Source: an uncultured Clostridia bacterium
GTDB lineage: Bacteria > Bacillota > Clostridia > TANB77 > CAG-508
NCBI GenBank assembly: GCA_944389715.1
Contig: CALXNI010000050.1
Location: forward strand, 1-8,881
Length of the DNA: 8,881 bases
Direction: 5' to 3'
Of the stretch, positions 1 to 5,918 are shown in pieces. The notes below the pieces were generated by a model. It was not told the origin of the DNA. It did no database searches and worked only from the letters and a program-made list of their open reading frames with translations. Each line of letters opens with the position of its first letter. The first letter of the stretch is position 1. The translations under genes and the position numbers were made by a program.

Positions 1-165
1 TTTTAAAATCTGTAGGGGTCGCACCCCTGGGCGACCCTTAAATATTGATATGCGGGTCGCCGTGGGCGGCGACCCCTACAACATTTGCAATTATTTTGTT
101 TCTGGCGGACACAAGGCCCGCCCCTACAGATTTAAAATAAATTTACCCACACAAATTACAATTTG
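1..165 (-). repeat. Modular intergenic repeat, copy A (inverted; runs off the left edge)
   Basis: This is a non-coding, GC-rich block in otherwise AT-rich DNA. Read on the minus strand it starts with AAATTGTAATTTGT (151-164), the same 14 bases that open the copy at 8689. A short AT-rich stretch follows, then the 121-bp core at 8-128. Inside the core, 11-22 (TGTAGGGGTCGC) and 69-80 (GCGACCCCTACA) form a perfect 12-bp inverted pair bounding a 70-bp unit of about 63% GC. Two smaller hairpins (GGGTCGC/GCGACCC and GGGTCGCC/GGCGACCC) lie within that unit. A third GC-rich module at 104-128 also ends in CCCCTACA. Unlike the other three copies it has no heptamer array next to its AAATTGTAATTT end. I see no open reading frame in it. 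It is probably a non-autonomous mobile or REP/MITE-like repeat. Confidence 0.8.
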
Positions 166-171
166 TATATT
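142..171 (+). promoter_or_regulatory. Possible sigma-A promoter for the AI-2E family gene
   Basis: TTTACC (142-147) and TATATT (166-171) are separated by 18 bp and lie about 30 bp upstream of the start codon at 202. The -10 box sits just outside the end of repeat copy A, while the -35 box lies inside it. The DNA here is AT-rich enough that chance matches are common, so this is a tentative call. Confidence 0.35.
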
Positions 172-201
172 AATATAAATTAGTAAGAAAAGGAGAAGAA
201 A

Positions 202-1323
202 ATGAAAGAAATCAAAAATTGGACTAAATGGATATACTGGTTTACATTTGCAGTAGCAGTTATAATTGTTTATAAAACATTAGATAATTTTAATGACATA
301 TCAATGTGGTTTGGAAAATTATTATCAATCCTAATGCCATTTCTAATGGGAATATTGCTAGCATATCTATTTTACATACCATGTAAAAAAATAGAAAAAT
401 TATATAAAAAAATAAAATTTAAATTTATTAATAAAAGGGCAAGAGGGTTATCAGTAATTACAGTATATATATTGGCAGTTTTGCTACTAATTTTAATTAT
501 ATATATATTAATCCCTGCACTATCAAAAAGTGTAATGGAACTTACAAGTAACCTGCCAGGATATTATCAAAATGCAATAAATTATATAAATAATCTGCCT
601 GAAGATTCAATTGTAAAAAAGGAAACCATTCAAGAGGTTATAAATAATTTACAAAATATAGATATAACAAAAATTTTGAGCCTCGATAATATATCAGCAT
701 ACATAAAAGGTGTAGTTGGTGTTGCAAGCTCAATTTTTAGCGTATTTGTAACTATAATTATGTCAGTATATGTATTATTAGAGAGAAGCCAGATTTTAGC
801 ATTTTTAAGAAAATTAAATTATGCTTTATTTAAAAAAGAAACAGCAAAGAGAATAGGTAATTACTTCAATAGAGCTAATGAAGTTTTCTTTAAATTTATA
901 TCAAGTCAAATACTAGATGGGATAATAGTAGGATTTATTGTATCTATTGCAATGTGGATTATGGGAATAAAATATTGGATTTTGCTAGGTTTCATGATAG
1001 GACTATTTAATATAATACCTTATTTTGGTGCAATTATAGGAGTAGCAATTGCAACATTGATCACAGTATTTACTGGTGGCTTTTCACAAGCAATATGGAT
1101 GCTTATAGTAGTAGTAATTTTGCAACAATTAGATGCAAATATTATAAATCCTAGAATTATAGGAAGTGCTTTAAAATTAAGCCCAATTTTAGTAATCTTT
1201 TCAGTAACAGTATTTGGTGCATATTTAGGAGTACTTGGAATGTTTTTAGCAGTACCAATAATCGCTGTAATAAAAATTTTTGTAAATGATTTTATAGAAT
1301 ATAGAATTGCAAAGAAAACTTAA
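202..1323 (+). CDS. AI-2E family transporter (YtvI/TqsA/PerM-type membrane protein)
   Basis: This 373-residue polytopic membrane protein belongs to the AI-2E_transport family (formerly UPF0118). Hydrophobic segments fall near residues 12-25, 36-58, 84-106, 168-193, 236-255, 257-285, 297-309 and 326-360. The soluble stretch at about 107-165, between the third and fourth segments, is usual for the family. The C-terminal half carries the family hallmarks NIIPYFGAIIG (about 270-280) and NPRIIGSALKLSP (about 316-328), followed by a glycine-rich membrane segment. Length is typical. Family members have been linked to autoinducer-2 export (TqsA), to sodium or lithium/proton antiport, and to sporulation (B. 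subtilis YtvI), so the substrate cannot be assigned here. The start is supported by AGGAG at 191-195, six bases before ATG. It appears monocistronic, with a terminator directly downstream. Confidence 0.93.
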   Translation: MKEIKNWTKWIYWFTFAVAVIIVYKTLDNFNDISMWFGKLLSILMPFLMGILLAYLFYIPCKKIEKLYKKIKFKFINKRARGLSVITVYILAVLLLILIIYILIPALSKSVMELTSNLPGYYQNAINYINNLPEDSIVKKETIQEVINNLQNIDITKILSLDNISAYIKGVVGVASSIFSVFVTIIMSVYVLLERSQILAFLRKLNYALFKKETAKRIGNYFNRANEVFFKFISSQILDGIIVGFIVSIAMWIMGIKYWILLGFMIGLFNIIPYFGAIIGVAIATLITVFTGGFSQAIWMLIVVVILQQLDANIINPRIIGSALKLSPILVIFSVTVFGAYLGVLGMFLAVPIIAVIKIFVNDFIEYRIAKKT

Positions 1324-1330
1324 AATTTGC

Positions 1331-1364
1331 AAAACGGAGTAGATTTTATATTTTACTCCGTTTT
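1331..1364 (+). terminator. Rho-independent terminator of the AI-2E family gene
   Basis: An 11-bp perfect inverted repeat, AAAACGGAGTA (1331-1341) and TACTCCGTTTT (1354-1364), flanks a 12-base AT loop and ends in four T. It begins seven bases after the stop codon. The A-rich left arm gives it some capacity on the opposite strand, but no convergent gene uses it. It separates the upstream gene from the ABC operon. Confidence 0.85.
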
Positions 1365-1371
1365 AAAGTAT

Positions 1372-1390
1372 AGTTCATAATAAGTTCATA
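1372..1390 (+). promoter_or_regulatory. Direct repeat AGTTCATA x2, possible regulator site upstream of the ABC operon
   Basis: AGTTCATA occurs at 1372-1379 and again at 1383-1390, an 11-bp period that places both copies on one helix face. A -10-like CATAAT lies at 1433-1438 with no convincing -35 box 16-18 bp upstream. A poor -35 with upstream tandem sites fits an activator-dependent promoter, which is common for Firmicute ABC systems of this class. No regulator gene lies in the window, and a chance repeat in AT-rich DNA cannot be excluded. Confidence 0.3.
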
Positions 1391-1466
1391 TTCGTTTGGT
1401 AATATATTTATGGAAAATTGTAAATAGTATATCATAATAGTAAATAAAATTTAGGGGAATAGTAAT

Positions 1467-2162
1467 ATGAGTTATATAGAATTAAAAGATGTTGTAAAAA
1501 CATATAATAATGGAAAAGTAAGAGCAGCAGACGGGGTATCTTTTACAGGAGAAAAGGGAGAAATATTAGTTGTTGTTGGACCAAGTGGTGCAGGAAAGAC
1601 TACTGTTTTAAATTTAATAGGTGGAATGGATAGTGTAACAGATGGTCAAATAATTGTAGATGGAAGAGATATAAGTAAATATAACGAAAAACAGCTTACA
1701 ACATATAGAAGAAATGATATAGGTTTTGTATTTCAATTCTATAATTTAATACCCAACTTAACTGCAAAAGAAAATGTAGAGCTTGCAAGCCAAATTTGCA
1801 AAGATGCATTAGATCCTGTACAAGTATTAAAAGAAGTAGGACTAGAAAAGAGAATTGACAATTTTCCAGGGCAATTATCTGGTGGAGAACAGCAAAGAGT
1901 ATCTATTGCAAGAGCAATCGCAAAAAATCCAAAACTTCTTTTATGCGATGAGCCAACAGGAGCATTAGATTACAACACTGGAAAAGAAGTTTTAAAATTA
2001 TTACAAAATACAGCTAGACAAAAAAATATTACAGTTGTAATAATTACACATAATCAAGCAATAACACCAATGGCAGATAGAATTATAAAAATAAAAAATG
2101 GAAAAGTTAGTGAAAACAAGGTAAATCAAAACCCTATTTCAATTGACCAAATAGAGTGGTAG
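1467..2162 (+). CDS. ABC transporter ATP-binding protein (LolD/MacB/FtsE class)
   Basis: This 231-residue cytoplasmic ATPase energises a type VII (MacB/LolCDE/BceAB-like) ABC system. All nucleotide-binding motifs are intact: Walker A GPSGAGKTT (38-46), Q-loop Q90 in FVFQFYNLIP, signature LSGGEQQR (137-144), Walker B LLLCDEP (157-163) with catalytic E162, D-loop GALD (165-168) and switch H195 in ITHN. The phrase FQFYNLIPNLTAKENV and the PTGALD motif are typical of the LolD/MacB/SalX subgroup. Length is normal. The ATG has AGGGGA at 1453-1458, eight bases upstream. Its partner is almost certainly the FtsX-type permease that follows. Unusually for such a pair, the genes are 141 bp apart because repeat copy B fills the gap, starting at the base after the TAG stop. 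The transported substrate, or mechanotransmission role, cannot be read from the ATPase. Confidence 0.95.
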   Translation: MSYIELKDVVKTYNNGKVRAADGVSFTGEKGEILVVVGPSGAGKTTVLNLIGGMDSVTDGQIIVDGRDISKYNEKQLTTYRRNDIGFVFQFYNLIPNLTAKENVELASQICKDALDPVQVLKEVGLEKRIDNFPGQLSGGEQQRVSIARAIAKNPKLLLCDEPTGALDYNTGKEVLKLLQNTARQKNITVVIITHNQAITPMADRIIKIKNGKVSENKVNQNPISIDQIEW

Positions 2163-2171
2163 AATTGTAAT

Positions 2172-2206
2172 TTAGAGGTTAGATATTAGAAATTAGAGAT
2201 TAGAAA
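2172..2206 (+). repeat. Heptamer array TTAGARN x5
   Basis: Five head-to-tail 7-bp units are present: TTAGAGG, TTAGATA, TTAGAAA, TTAGAGA, TTAGAAA. The first four bases plus A are invariant and positions 6-7 vary. The same unit family recurs at 8706-8733. The array lies between the AATTGTAATTT end and the hairpin of copy B. Confidence 0.85.
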
Positions 2207-2211
2207 TGTAG

Positions 2212-2230
2212 GGACGGCAATCTGCCGTCC
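2212..2230 (+). repeat. GC-rich hairpin of copy B
   Basis: GGACGGCA (2212-2219) and TGCCGTCC (2223-2230) form a perfect 8-bp stem with an ATC loop, preceded by TGTAG as in the modules of copies A and D. No T-tract follows, so it is not a classical terminator. In the ATPase-permease transcript it would form a stable RNA hairpin and might stabilise the upstream mRNA or attenuate read-through (inference). Confidence 0.85.
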
Positions 2231-2239
2231 GACTCATAT

Positions 2240-2267
2240 CCAACCTCACACTTCACACCTCGCACCT
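2240..2267 (+). repeat. Heptamer array C(A/G)CACCT x4
   Basis: Four 7-bp units are present: CCAACCT, CACACTT, CACACCT, CGCACCT, followed by a partial CAC. The same unit family occurs in the same relative position, right of the central palindrome, in copy C at 5811-5838. Confidence 0.8.
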
Positions 2268-2303
2268 CACAAAACAAATTCTAATTTAGGAAAGGAAATT
2301 TTA

Positions 2304-5300
2304 ATGAAAAAGGCATATCTAAAGGATATTGTAAGAGAAATTAAAAGAACAAGAAAAAGATATATCTCTATTATTGCAATTGTAATATTAGGGGTTGCTT
2401 TTTATGTTGGAATAAATGCGTCAAGTCCAGATATGCTACGTACTTTTAACAAATATATAAATGATTATAATGTATATGACTTAAATTTAATGTCAACAGT
2501 TGGCTTTGATGATGATGATGCGGAAGAAATAGAAAAATTAGAAAACATTGATTATATAGAAAAGGTAAAATCAACATGTGTTGTTGTAGAAAAAGATGAA
2601 AAAGAGAGAGTTATAAATGTAATTTCAGCACCTAAAGAAGTAACAGAAAAAACAATAAATAAAATTGAAATGGTTGAAGGAACATATCCTACAGAAAGCA
2701 ACCAAATACTTTTGGACAGTAAACTATCTGGAGAATATAAAATAGGGGAAACAATTGAATTTATTGATGCAGAAGCGGGAGATTTAGCTGATGTTTTCAG
2801 TACAACTAAATATACTGTTGTAGGTTTTGCCAACAGTCCCTTGTATGTATCAATGTCTAGGGGAAGCACAACTCTTGTAGATGGAACAGTTTCTGGATTT
2901 GCCATGGTTTTAGATGAAGCATTTTCTTTGGAGGAATACACAAATATTTATGCAAGAGTAAGTACAAATAATACTGATAGAACATCTGATGAATACATAG
3001 AAGAAATAGAAAAAATACAAGAAAACATAGAAGTTCAAACAGATAAATTAGCAGAAAGTAAACATGAAGATATACAAAAAGAAGCAGAAGATAAAATAGA
3101 AGAAGCAAAACAAGAAGTACAAGATGCAAAAGATGAACTTGATAATGCAGAAAAGGAAATAGAAGATGCAAAGCTCGAATTAGAAGATGCAGAAGATGAA
3201 CTTGCTTCTCAAAAGCAGAGCTTTTATAACCAAATAAATAAATATGAAGACCAAATAGAATCTGGAGAAGAAACTTTAGCTTCTACTAAGGCTACTTTAG
3301 ACAGTAAAGAAAAAGAACTAAACTCTGGATTAGAAGAGTTAGAATCAAAAGAAAAAGAGTTATTAGATGCAGAAAATAGTATTTTAGAAGCAAGTGGAAT
3401 GCCTGATTTAAATACATATTTGGAATATTTAGAGAGCATTTCTGCACCACAAGAAACAATTGATAGCATAAAAAGTTTAATAAATGGAAAAGAAGAGATA
3501 AAAAGTCAAAAACAAACTCTAGAAGCGTATAAAAGTGAGCTTACAAGCGGAATAGAAGAATATAACAAGGGAGTAGAAGAATTAGAGGTACAAAAGCAAG
3601 AATTAGCAAATAGCAAAAAGACAGCTGAAAGCAATTTTAAAGCAGCAGAAAATGAAATAAATAATGGCTGGGAAGAACTTAAAGAAAATGAAACCAAATT
3701 TAATGATGAAAAAGAGTCAGCTCTCCAAGAGATAGAAGATGCAGAAGAAGAGATTACAGAGAATGAAAAAGATTTAGAGGACCTAAGTGTAAAAATATAT
3801 GTATTAAATTTAGAAACTAATGAAGGATATGTTTCGTATAAATCTGATTGTGATTCAGTTGCAACAATAGGAAAAGTATTTCCAATAATATTCTTTTTAG
3901 TTGCAGCCTTAGTTTCATTAACAGCAATGACGAGAATGGTAGAAGAAAATAGAGGGAACATAGGAACTTATAAATCATTAGGGTATAGTAGACACCAAAT
4001 TGCCCTTAAATATTTATTATATTCTATTACAGCAACTCTTTCTGGAATAATACTTGGAACAATAATTGGTTCATATACTTTGCCATGGGTAATTGCAGAA
4101 GCTTATGGAATTTTATATGGTACAATGCCAACAGTATTAATGAATATAAATATGGAATACACATTAATTGCAGGAATTGCTGCATTTGCTTCAACAACAA
4201 TTGCTACAGTTCTTGCATGCTATAGAATTTTGAGAGCAACTCCAGCAAAATTAATGCGTCCTAAATCACCAAAAGAAGGCAAAAAAATATTTTTAGAGAG
4301 GATGCCATTTATTTGGAAACATTTAAAATTCACACAAAAAATAACTGCAAGAAATGTATTTAGATATAAAAAACGTTTATTTATGACGGTAATAGGAATT
4401 GCAGGTTGCACAGCATTAGTATTTACTGGATTTGGATTAAGAGATTCTATTGCGTCTATTGTGAGTAAGCAATATGGTGAAATAAGAAATTATGATTTTG
4501 AATTAACACTAAAAGATGAACTAACTGATAAAAAAATAGAAGAATTAAATTCATATATACAAGCTGAAATACCTTCTGCAACATATACTTATTTAAGGCA
4601 ACAAACAAATGATGTTATGGCAAATGGTAATGAACAAAATGTTTATATTGTAGGAGTAGATAGTGAGGAAGAATTAAAAGATTTTGTAGACATGAGGGAT
4701 AGAAAAACCAAGGAGAAAGTATCGCTTCAAAGTGATGGAATTGTAATAACAGAAAAATTATCTAAGTTGTTAAATGTTAATGTAGGTGACGAAATAACAA
4801 TAGAAGTTGATGAAGATAACTTTAAAAATGTAAAAATAACAGGGATTATAGAAAACTACATTTACCATTATGTTTATATGGATAAAAGTGTATATGAGCA
4901 AATTTTTGAAGAAAAAATGATAGATAATCAAATGTATTTAAAAACAAATGATTTTTTAGACGAAGAAAGAGAAGAGCAAATTTCTAAGTATCTGTTAGAA
5001 AACGATGATGTTTCACAAGTATTAAAAATAAGTACTATTAGTGACAGCTTTAGTGATATGATAGGAAGTCTAGATATAGTTGTAATAGTATTAATTACGT
5101 GTGCTGCATTGCTTGCATTTGTTGTTTTATATAATTTAAATAGTATCAATATAGAAGAAAGAAAAAGAGAACTTGCAACAATAAAACTATTAGGATTTTA
5201 TAATAAAGAATTATCAAGTTATGTATTTAGAGAAAATATTATATTAACAATAATAGGCGCTTTAATAGGACTTGGCTTAGGAGTTTACTTACTATTCTTT

Positions 5301-5471
5301 ATAATTTCTACCGCTGAAATGGATATAGTAATGTTTGGAAGAGAAACATATATTACAAGTTATATATTTGCATTTTTAATGACAATGATATTTGCTATAT
5401 TAATTAATTTGATAATGAATAAAGAACTTAAAAAAATAGATATGATAGAAAGCCTAAAAAGTGTAGAATAA
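2304..5471 (+). CDS. FtsX-type ABC transporter permease with long extracellular coiled coil
   Basis: This 1055-residue permease is the partner of the preceding ATPase. It contains two fused MacB_PCD/FtsX half-units, so one chain supplies both membrane halves. Predicted spans are about 20-38, 525-543, 570-592, 619-640, 691-712, 923-945, 978-1000 and 1018-1038 (eight in total). Each FtsX unit shows the cytoplasmic coupling motif: IGTYKSLGYSRHQI (about 553-566) and LATIKLLGFYNKEL (about 957-970). The first extracellular domain (39-524) holds a charged coiled coil at about 230-495 in two arms. A helix-breaking stretch around 361-392 suggests an antiparallel hairpin reaching out through the wall. 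Residues 268-300 have Ala at every seventh position with V/L/I between. The second extracellular domain (713-922) has no coil. The start has an AAAGGA site at 2291-2296. Lipid, peptide or wall-enzyme control are all possible roles, and the substrate is unknown. Confidence 0.93.
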   Translation: MKKAYLKDIVREIKRTRKRYISIIAIVILGVAFYVGINASSPDMLRTFNKYINDYNVYDLNLMSTVGFDDDDAEEIEKLENIDYIEKVKSTCVVVEKDEKERVINVISAPKEVTEKTINKIEMVEGTYPTESNQILLDSKLSGEYKIGETIEFIDAEAGDLADVFSTTKYTVVGFANSPLYVSMSRGSTTLVDGTVSGFAMVLDEAFSLEEYTNIYARVSTNNTDRTSDEYIEEIEKIQENIEVQTDKLAESKHEDIQKEAEDKIEEAKQEVQDAKDELDNAEKEIEDAKLELEDAEDELASQKQSFYNQINKYEDQIESGEETLASTKATLDSKEKELNSGLEELESKEKELLDAENSILEASGMPDLNTYLEYLESISAPQETIDSIKSLINGKEEIKSQKQTLEAYKSELTSGIEEYNKGVEELEVQKQELANSKKTAESNFKAAENEINNGWEELKENETKFNDEKESALQEIEDAEEEITENEKDLEDLSVKIYVLNLETNEGYVSYKSDCDSVATIGKVFPIIFFLVAALVSLTAMTRMVEENRGNIGTYKSLGYSRHQIALKYLLYSITATLSGIILGTIIGSYTLPWVIAEAYGILYGTMPTVLMNINMEYTLIAGIAAFASTTIATVLACYRILRATPAKLMRPKSPKEGKKIFLERMPFIWKHLKFTQKITARNVFRYKKRLFMTVIGIAGCTALVFTGFGLRDSIASIVSKQYGEIRNYDFELTLKDELTDKKIEELNSYIQAEIPSATYTYLRQQTNDVMANGNEQNVYIVGVDSEEELKDFVDMRDRKTKEKVSLQSDGIVITEKLSKLLNVNVGDEITIEVDEDNFKNVKITGIIENYIYHYVYMDKSVYEQIFEEKMIDNQMYLKTNDFLDEEREEQISKYLLENDDVSQVLKISTISDSFSDMIGSLDIVVIVLITCAALLAFVVLYNLNSINIEERKRELATIKLLGFYNKELSSYVFRENIILTIIGALIGLGLGVYLLFFIISTAEMDIVMFGRETYITSYIFAFLMTMIFAILINLIMNKELKKIDMIESLKSVE

Positions 5472-5490
5472 AAAATTTATTCTACATTTT
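5462..5490. terminator. Bidirectional terminator shared by the permease and the small membrane protein
   Basis: TGTAGAATAAA (5462-5472) and TTTATTCTACA (5476-5486) form a perfect 11-bp stem around AAA. TTTT follows on the plus strand and CTTTTT on the minus strand, so it can serve both convergent genes. Both stop codons, TAA at 5469-5471 (+) and at 5477-5479 (-), lie inside the stem. As a result both proteins end in the same residues, VE-stop, read from opposite arms. Confidence 0.75.
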
Positions 5491-5650
5491 CAATATATAT
5501 TGTATTATTATTATTAGAAACATCTTTTTGTGAAGTAAACGAACTTGCTACATATCCTGCAAAAAATCCTACTAAAAATACTATAATAACTAAAAGGGTA
5601 AATTTAATACTTTCTTGTTTTTCATATATTTCCTTATCATAAACTTTCAT
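5477..5650 (-). CDS. Small single-span membrane protein (57 aa), function unknown
   Basis: Reading the minus strand gives a 57-residue protein beginning MKVYDKEIYEKQESIKF. It has a charged N-terminal segment (1-17), one strongly hydrophobic span (about 18-36, LLVIIVFLVGFFAGYV) with a GxxxG spacing at G28/G32, and a polar tail with four consecutive Asn (46-49) ending in VE. The evidence for a real gene is strong for its size: AAAAGGAG at 5660-5667 nine bases before ATG, a near-consensus promoter at 5684-5712, and a terminator exactly at its end. An ATG at 5657 is rejected because it is too close to the ribosome site and its frame closes after six codons. It is convergent with the permease, not in its operon. 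I do not recognise the family. A regulator or accessory subunit of a membrane complex is conceivable but unsupported. Confidence 0.68.
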   Translation of the reverse strand: MKVYDKEIYEKQESIKFTLLVIIVFLVGFFAGYVASSFTSQKDVSNNNNTIYIENVE

Positions 5651-5683
5651 TAAACATCACTCCTTTTAATTGAATATAAATAT

Positions 5684-5712
5684 ATTATATATTATTATTT
5701 TAATTCTTTCAA
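5684..5712 (-). promoter_or_regulatory. Sigma-A promoter of the small membrane protein
   Basis: On the minus strand TTGAAA (5712-5707) and TATAAT (5689-5684) are separated by exactly 17 bp. The -10 box is perfect and the -35 box matches five of six positions. The predicted transcript starts near 5677, leaving a leader of about 27 bases with the ribosome site at 5660-5667. This is the best promoter match in the window and implies substantial expression of a very short gene. Confidence 0.75.
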
Positions 5713-5741
5713 GAATAAAATAAATAAATTGTAATTTATCT

Positions 5742-5769
5742 GAGAAGTGAGAAGTGGGATGTGGGATGT
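5742..5769 (+). repeat. Heptamer array GAGAAGT x2, GGGATGT x2
   Basis: Four 7-bp units plus a trailing GGG are present. The reverse complement reads as CCCACAT, CCCACAT, CCCACTT, CTCACTT, the same CNCACNT family as the array at 5811-5838. The two arrays are therefore inverted partners. Confidence 0.85.
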
Positions 5770-5810
5770 GGGAAATTAGGGTAAGCCTAACAAAGCCTAA
5801 CCCTAGAAAT

Positions 5811-5838
5811 CACACCTCACACTTCGCACCTCTCACCG
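5811..5838 (+). repeat. Heptamer array CNCACNT x4
   Basis: The units are CACACCT, CACACTT, CGCACCT and CTCACCG. They share three of the unit variants seen in copy B at 2247-2267, in a slightly different order. This suggests expansion or shuffling of units between copies. Confidence 0.85.
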
Positions 5839-5856
5839 CTAAAATACAAAATCTAA

Positions 5857-5885
5857 TTTACAAATGTTAAAAAAAGATATATGAT
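5857..5885 (+). promoter_or_regulatory. Probable promoter of the LtaS-like gene
   Basis: TTTACA (5857-5862) and TATGAT (5880-5885) are separated by 17 bp, and each matches five of six consensus positions. The first four bases of the -35 box are the last four bases of repeat copy C. A second -10-like TATAAT at 5891-5896 has no good -35 box. The predicted leader is about 27 bases, with AAGGAG at 5906-5911. Confidence 0.55.
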
Positions 5886-5918
5886 AGAAATATAATAACA
5901 ATTTAAAGGAGAAAGCAT

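Larger units (their letters stand above)
2163..2288 (+). repeat. Modular intergenic repeat, copy B (126 bp) inside the ABC operon
   Basis: The copy runs from AATTGTAATTT (2163-2173) to ACAAATTCTAATTTA (2274-2288). The reverse complement of its right end, AAATTAGAATTT, matches the left end at 9 of 12 positions, giving imperfect terminal inverted repeats. Inside are five TTAGARN heptamers (2172-2206), a GC-rich hairpin (2212-2230), a short spacer, and four C-rich heptamers (2240-2267). The element starts immediately after the ATPase stop codon and ends where the permease ribosome site AGGAAAGGA begins. There is no open reading frame. A MITE-like insertion is the simplest reading. Confidence 0.8.
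5726..5860 (+). repeat. Modular intergenic repeat, copy C (135 bp)
   Basis: The copy runs from AAATTGTAATTT (5726-5737) to ACAAAATCTAATTTA (5846-5860). The right end matches that of copy B at 14 of 15 positions. Heptamer arrays flank a central palindrome-like segment (5773-5810) that contains TTAGGGT, two direct copies of AGCCTAAC, and ACCCTAG. In contrast to copy B, the two heptamer arrays are inverted versions of one family, so the whole unit could fold into a long imperfect hairpin. It fills the gap between the divergently transcribed small gene and sulfatase gene, and its right edge overlaps the likely -35 box of the latter. There is no open reading frame. Confidence 0.8.

Noticed and set aside
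11..80. Structured RNA gene or riboswitch
   Set aside because: The hairpins are near-palindromic on both strands and occur in either orientation, and the near-identical copy at the other edge is not positioned as a leader of a gene. A repeat is the better explanation.
2172..2267. CRISPR array
   Set aside because: The repeats are 7-bp units directly abutting one another, with no 25-40 bp repeats, unique spacers or cas genes.
2560..2700. Frameshift or break in the first extracellular domain of the permease
   Set aside because: The reading frame is continuous through 1055 codons and the MacB_PCD-like features continue normally.
2857..3171. Minus-strand open frame of 104 codons opposite the permease
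   Set aside because: It is a leucine-rich antisense image of the GAA/GAT-rich coiled-coil codons, with no ribosome site and no plausible fold.
3506..3961. Minus-strand open frame of 151 codons opposite the coiled coil
   Set aside because: It is serine- and phenylalanine-rich as expected from the reverse of Glu/Lys/Ala codons. The plus-strand frame is a clear FtsX permease.
5640..5657. Alternative start ATG at 5657 (minus) for the small protein
   Set aside because: It is only two bases from the AGGAG site and its frame stops after six codons, whereas ATG at 5650 has a 9-base spacing and opens the full frame.
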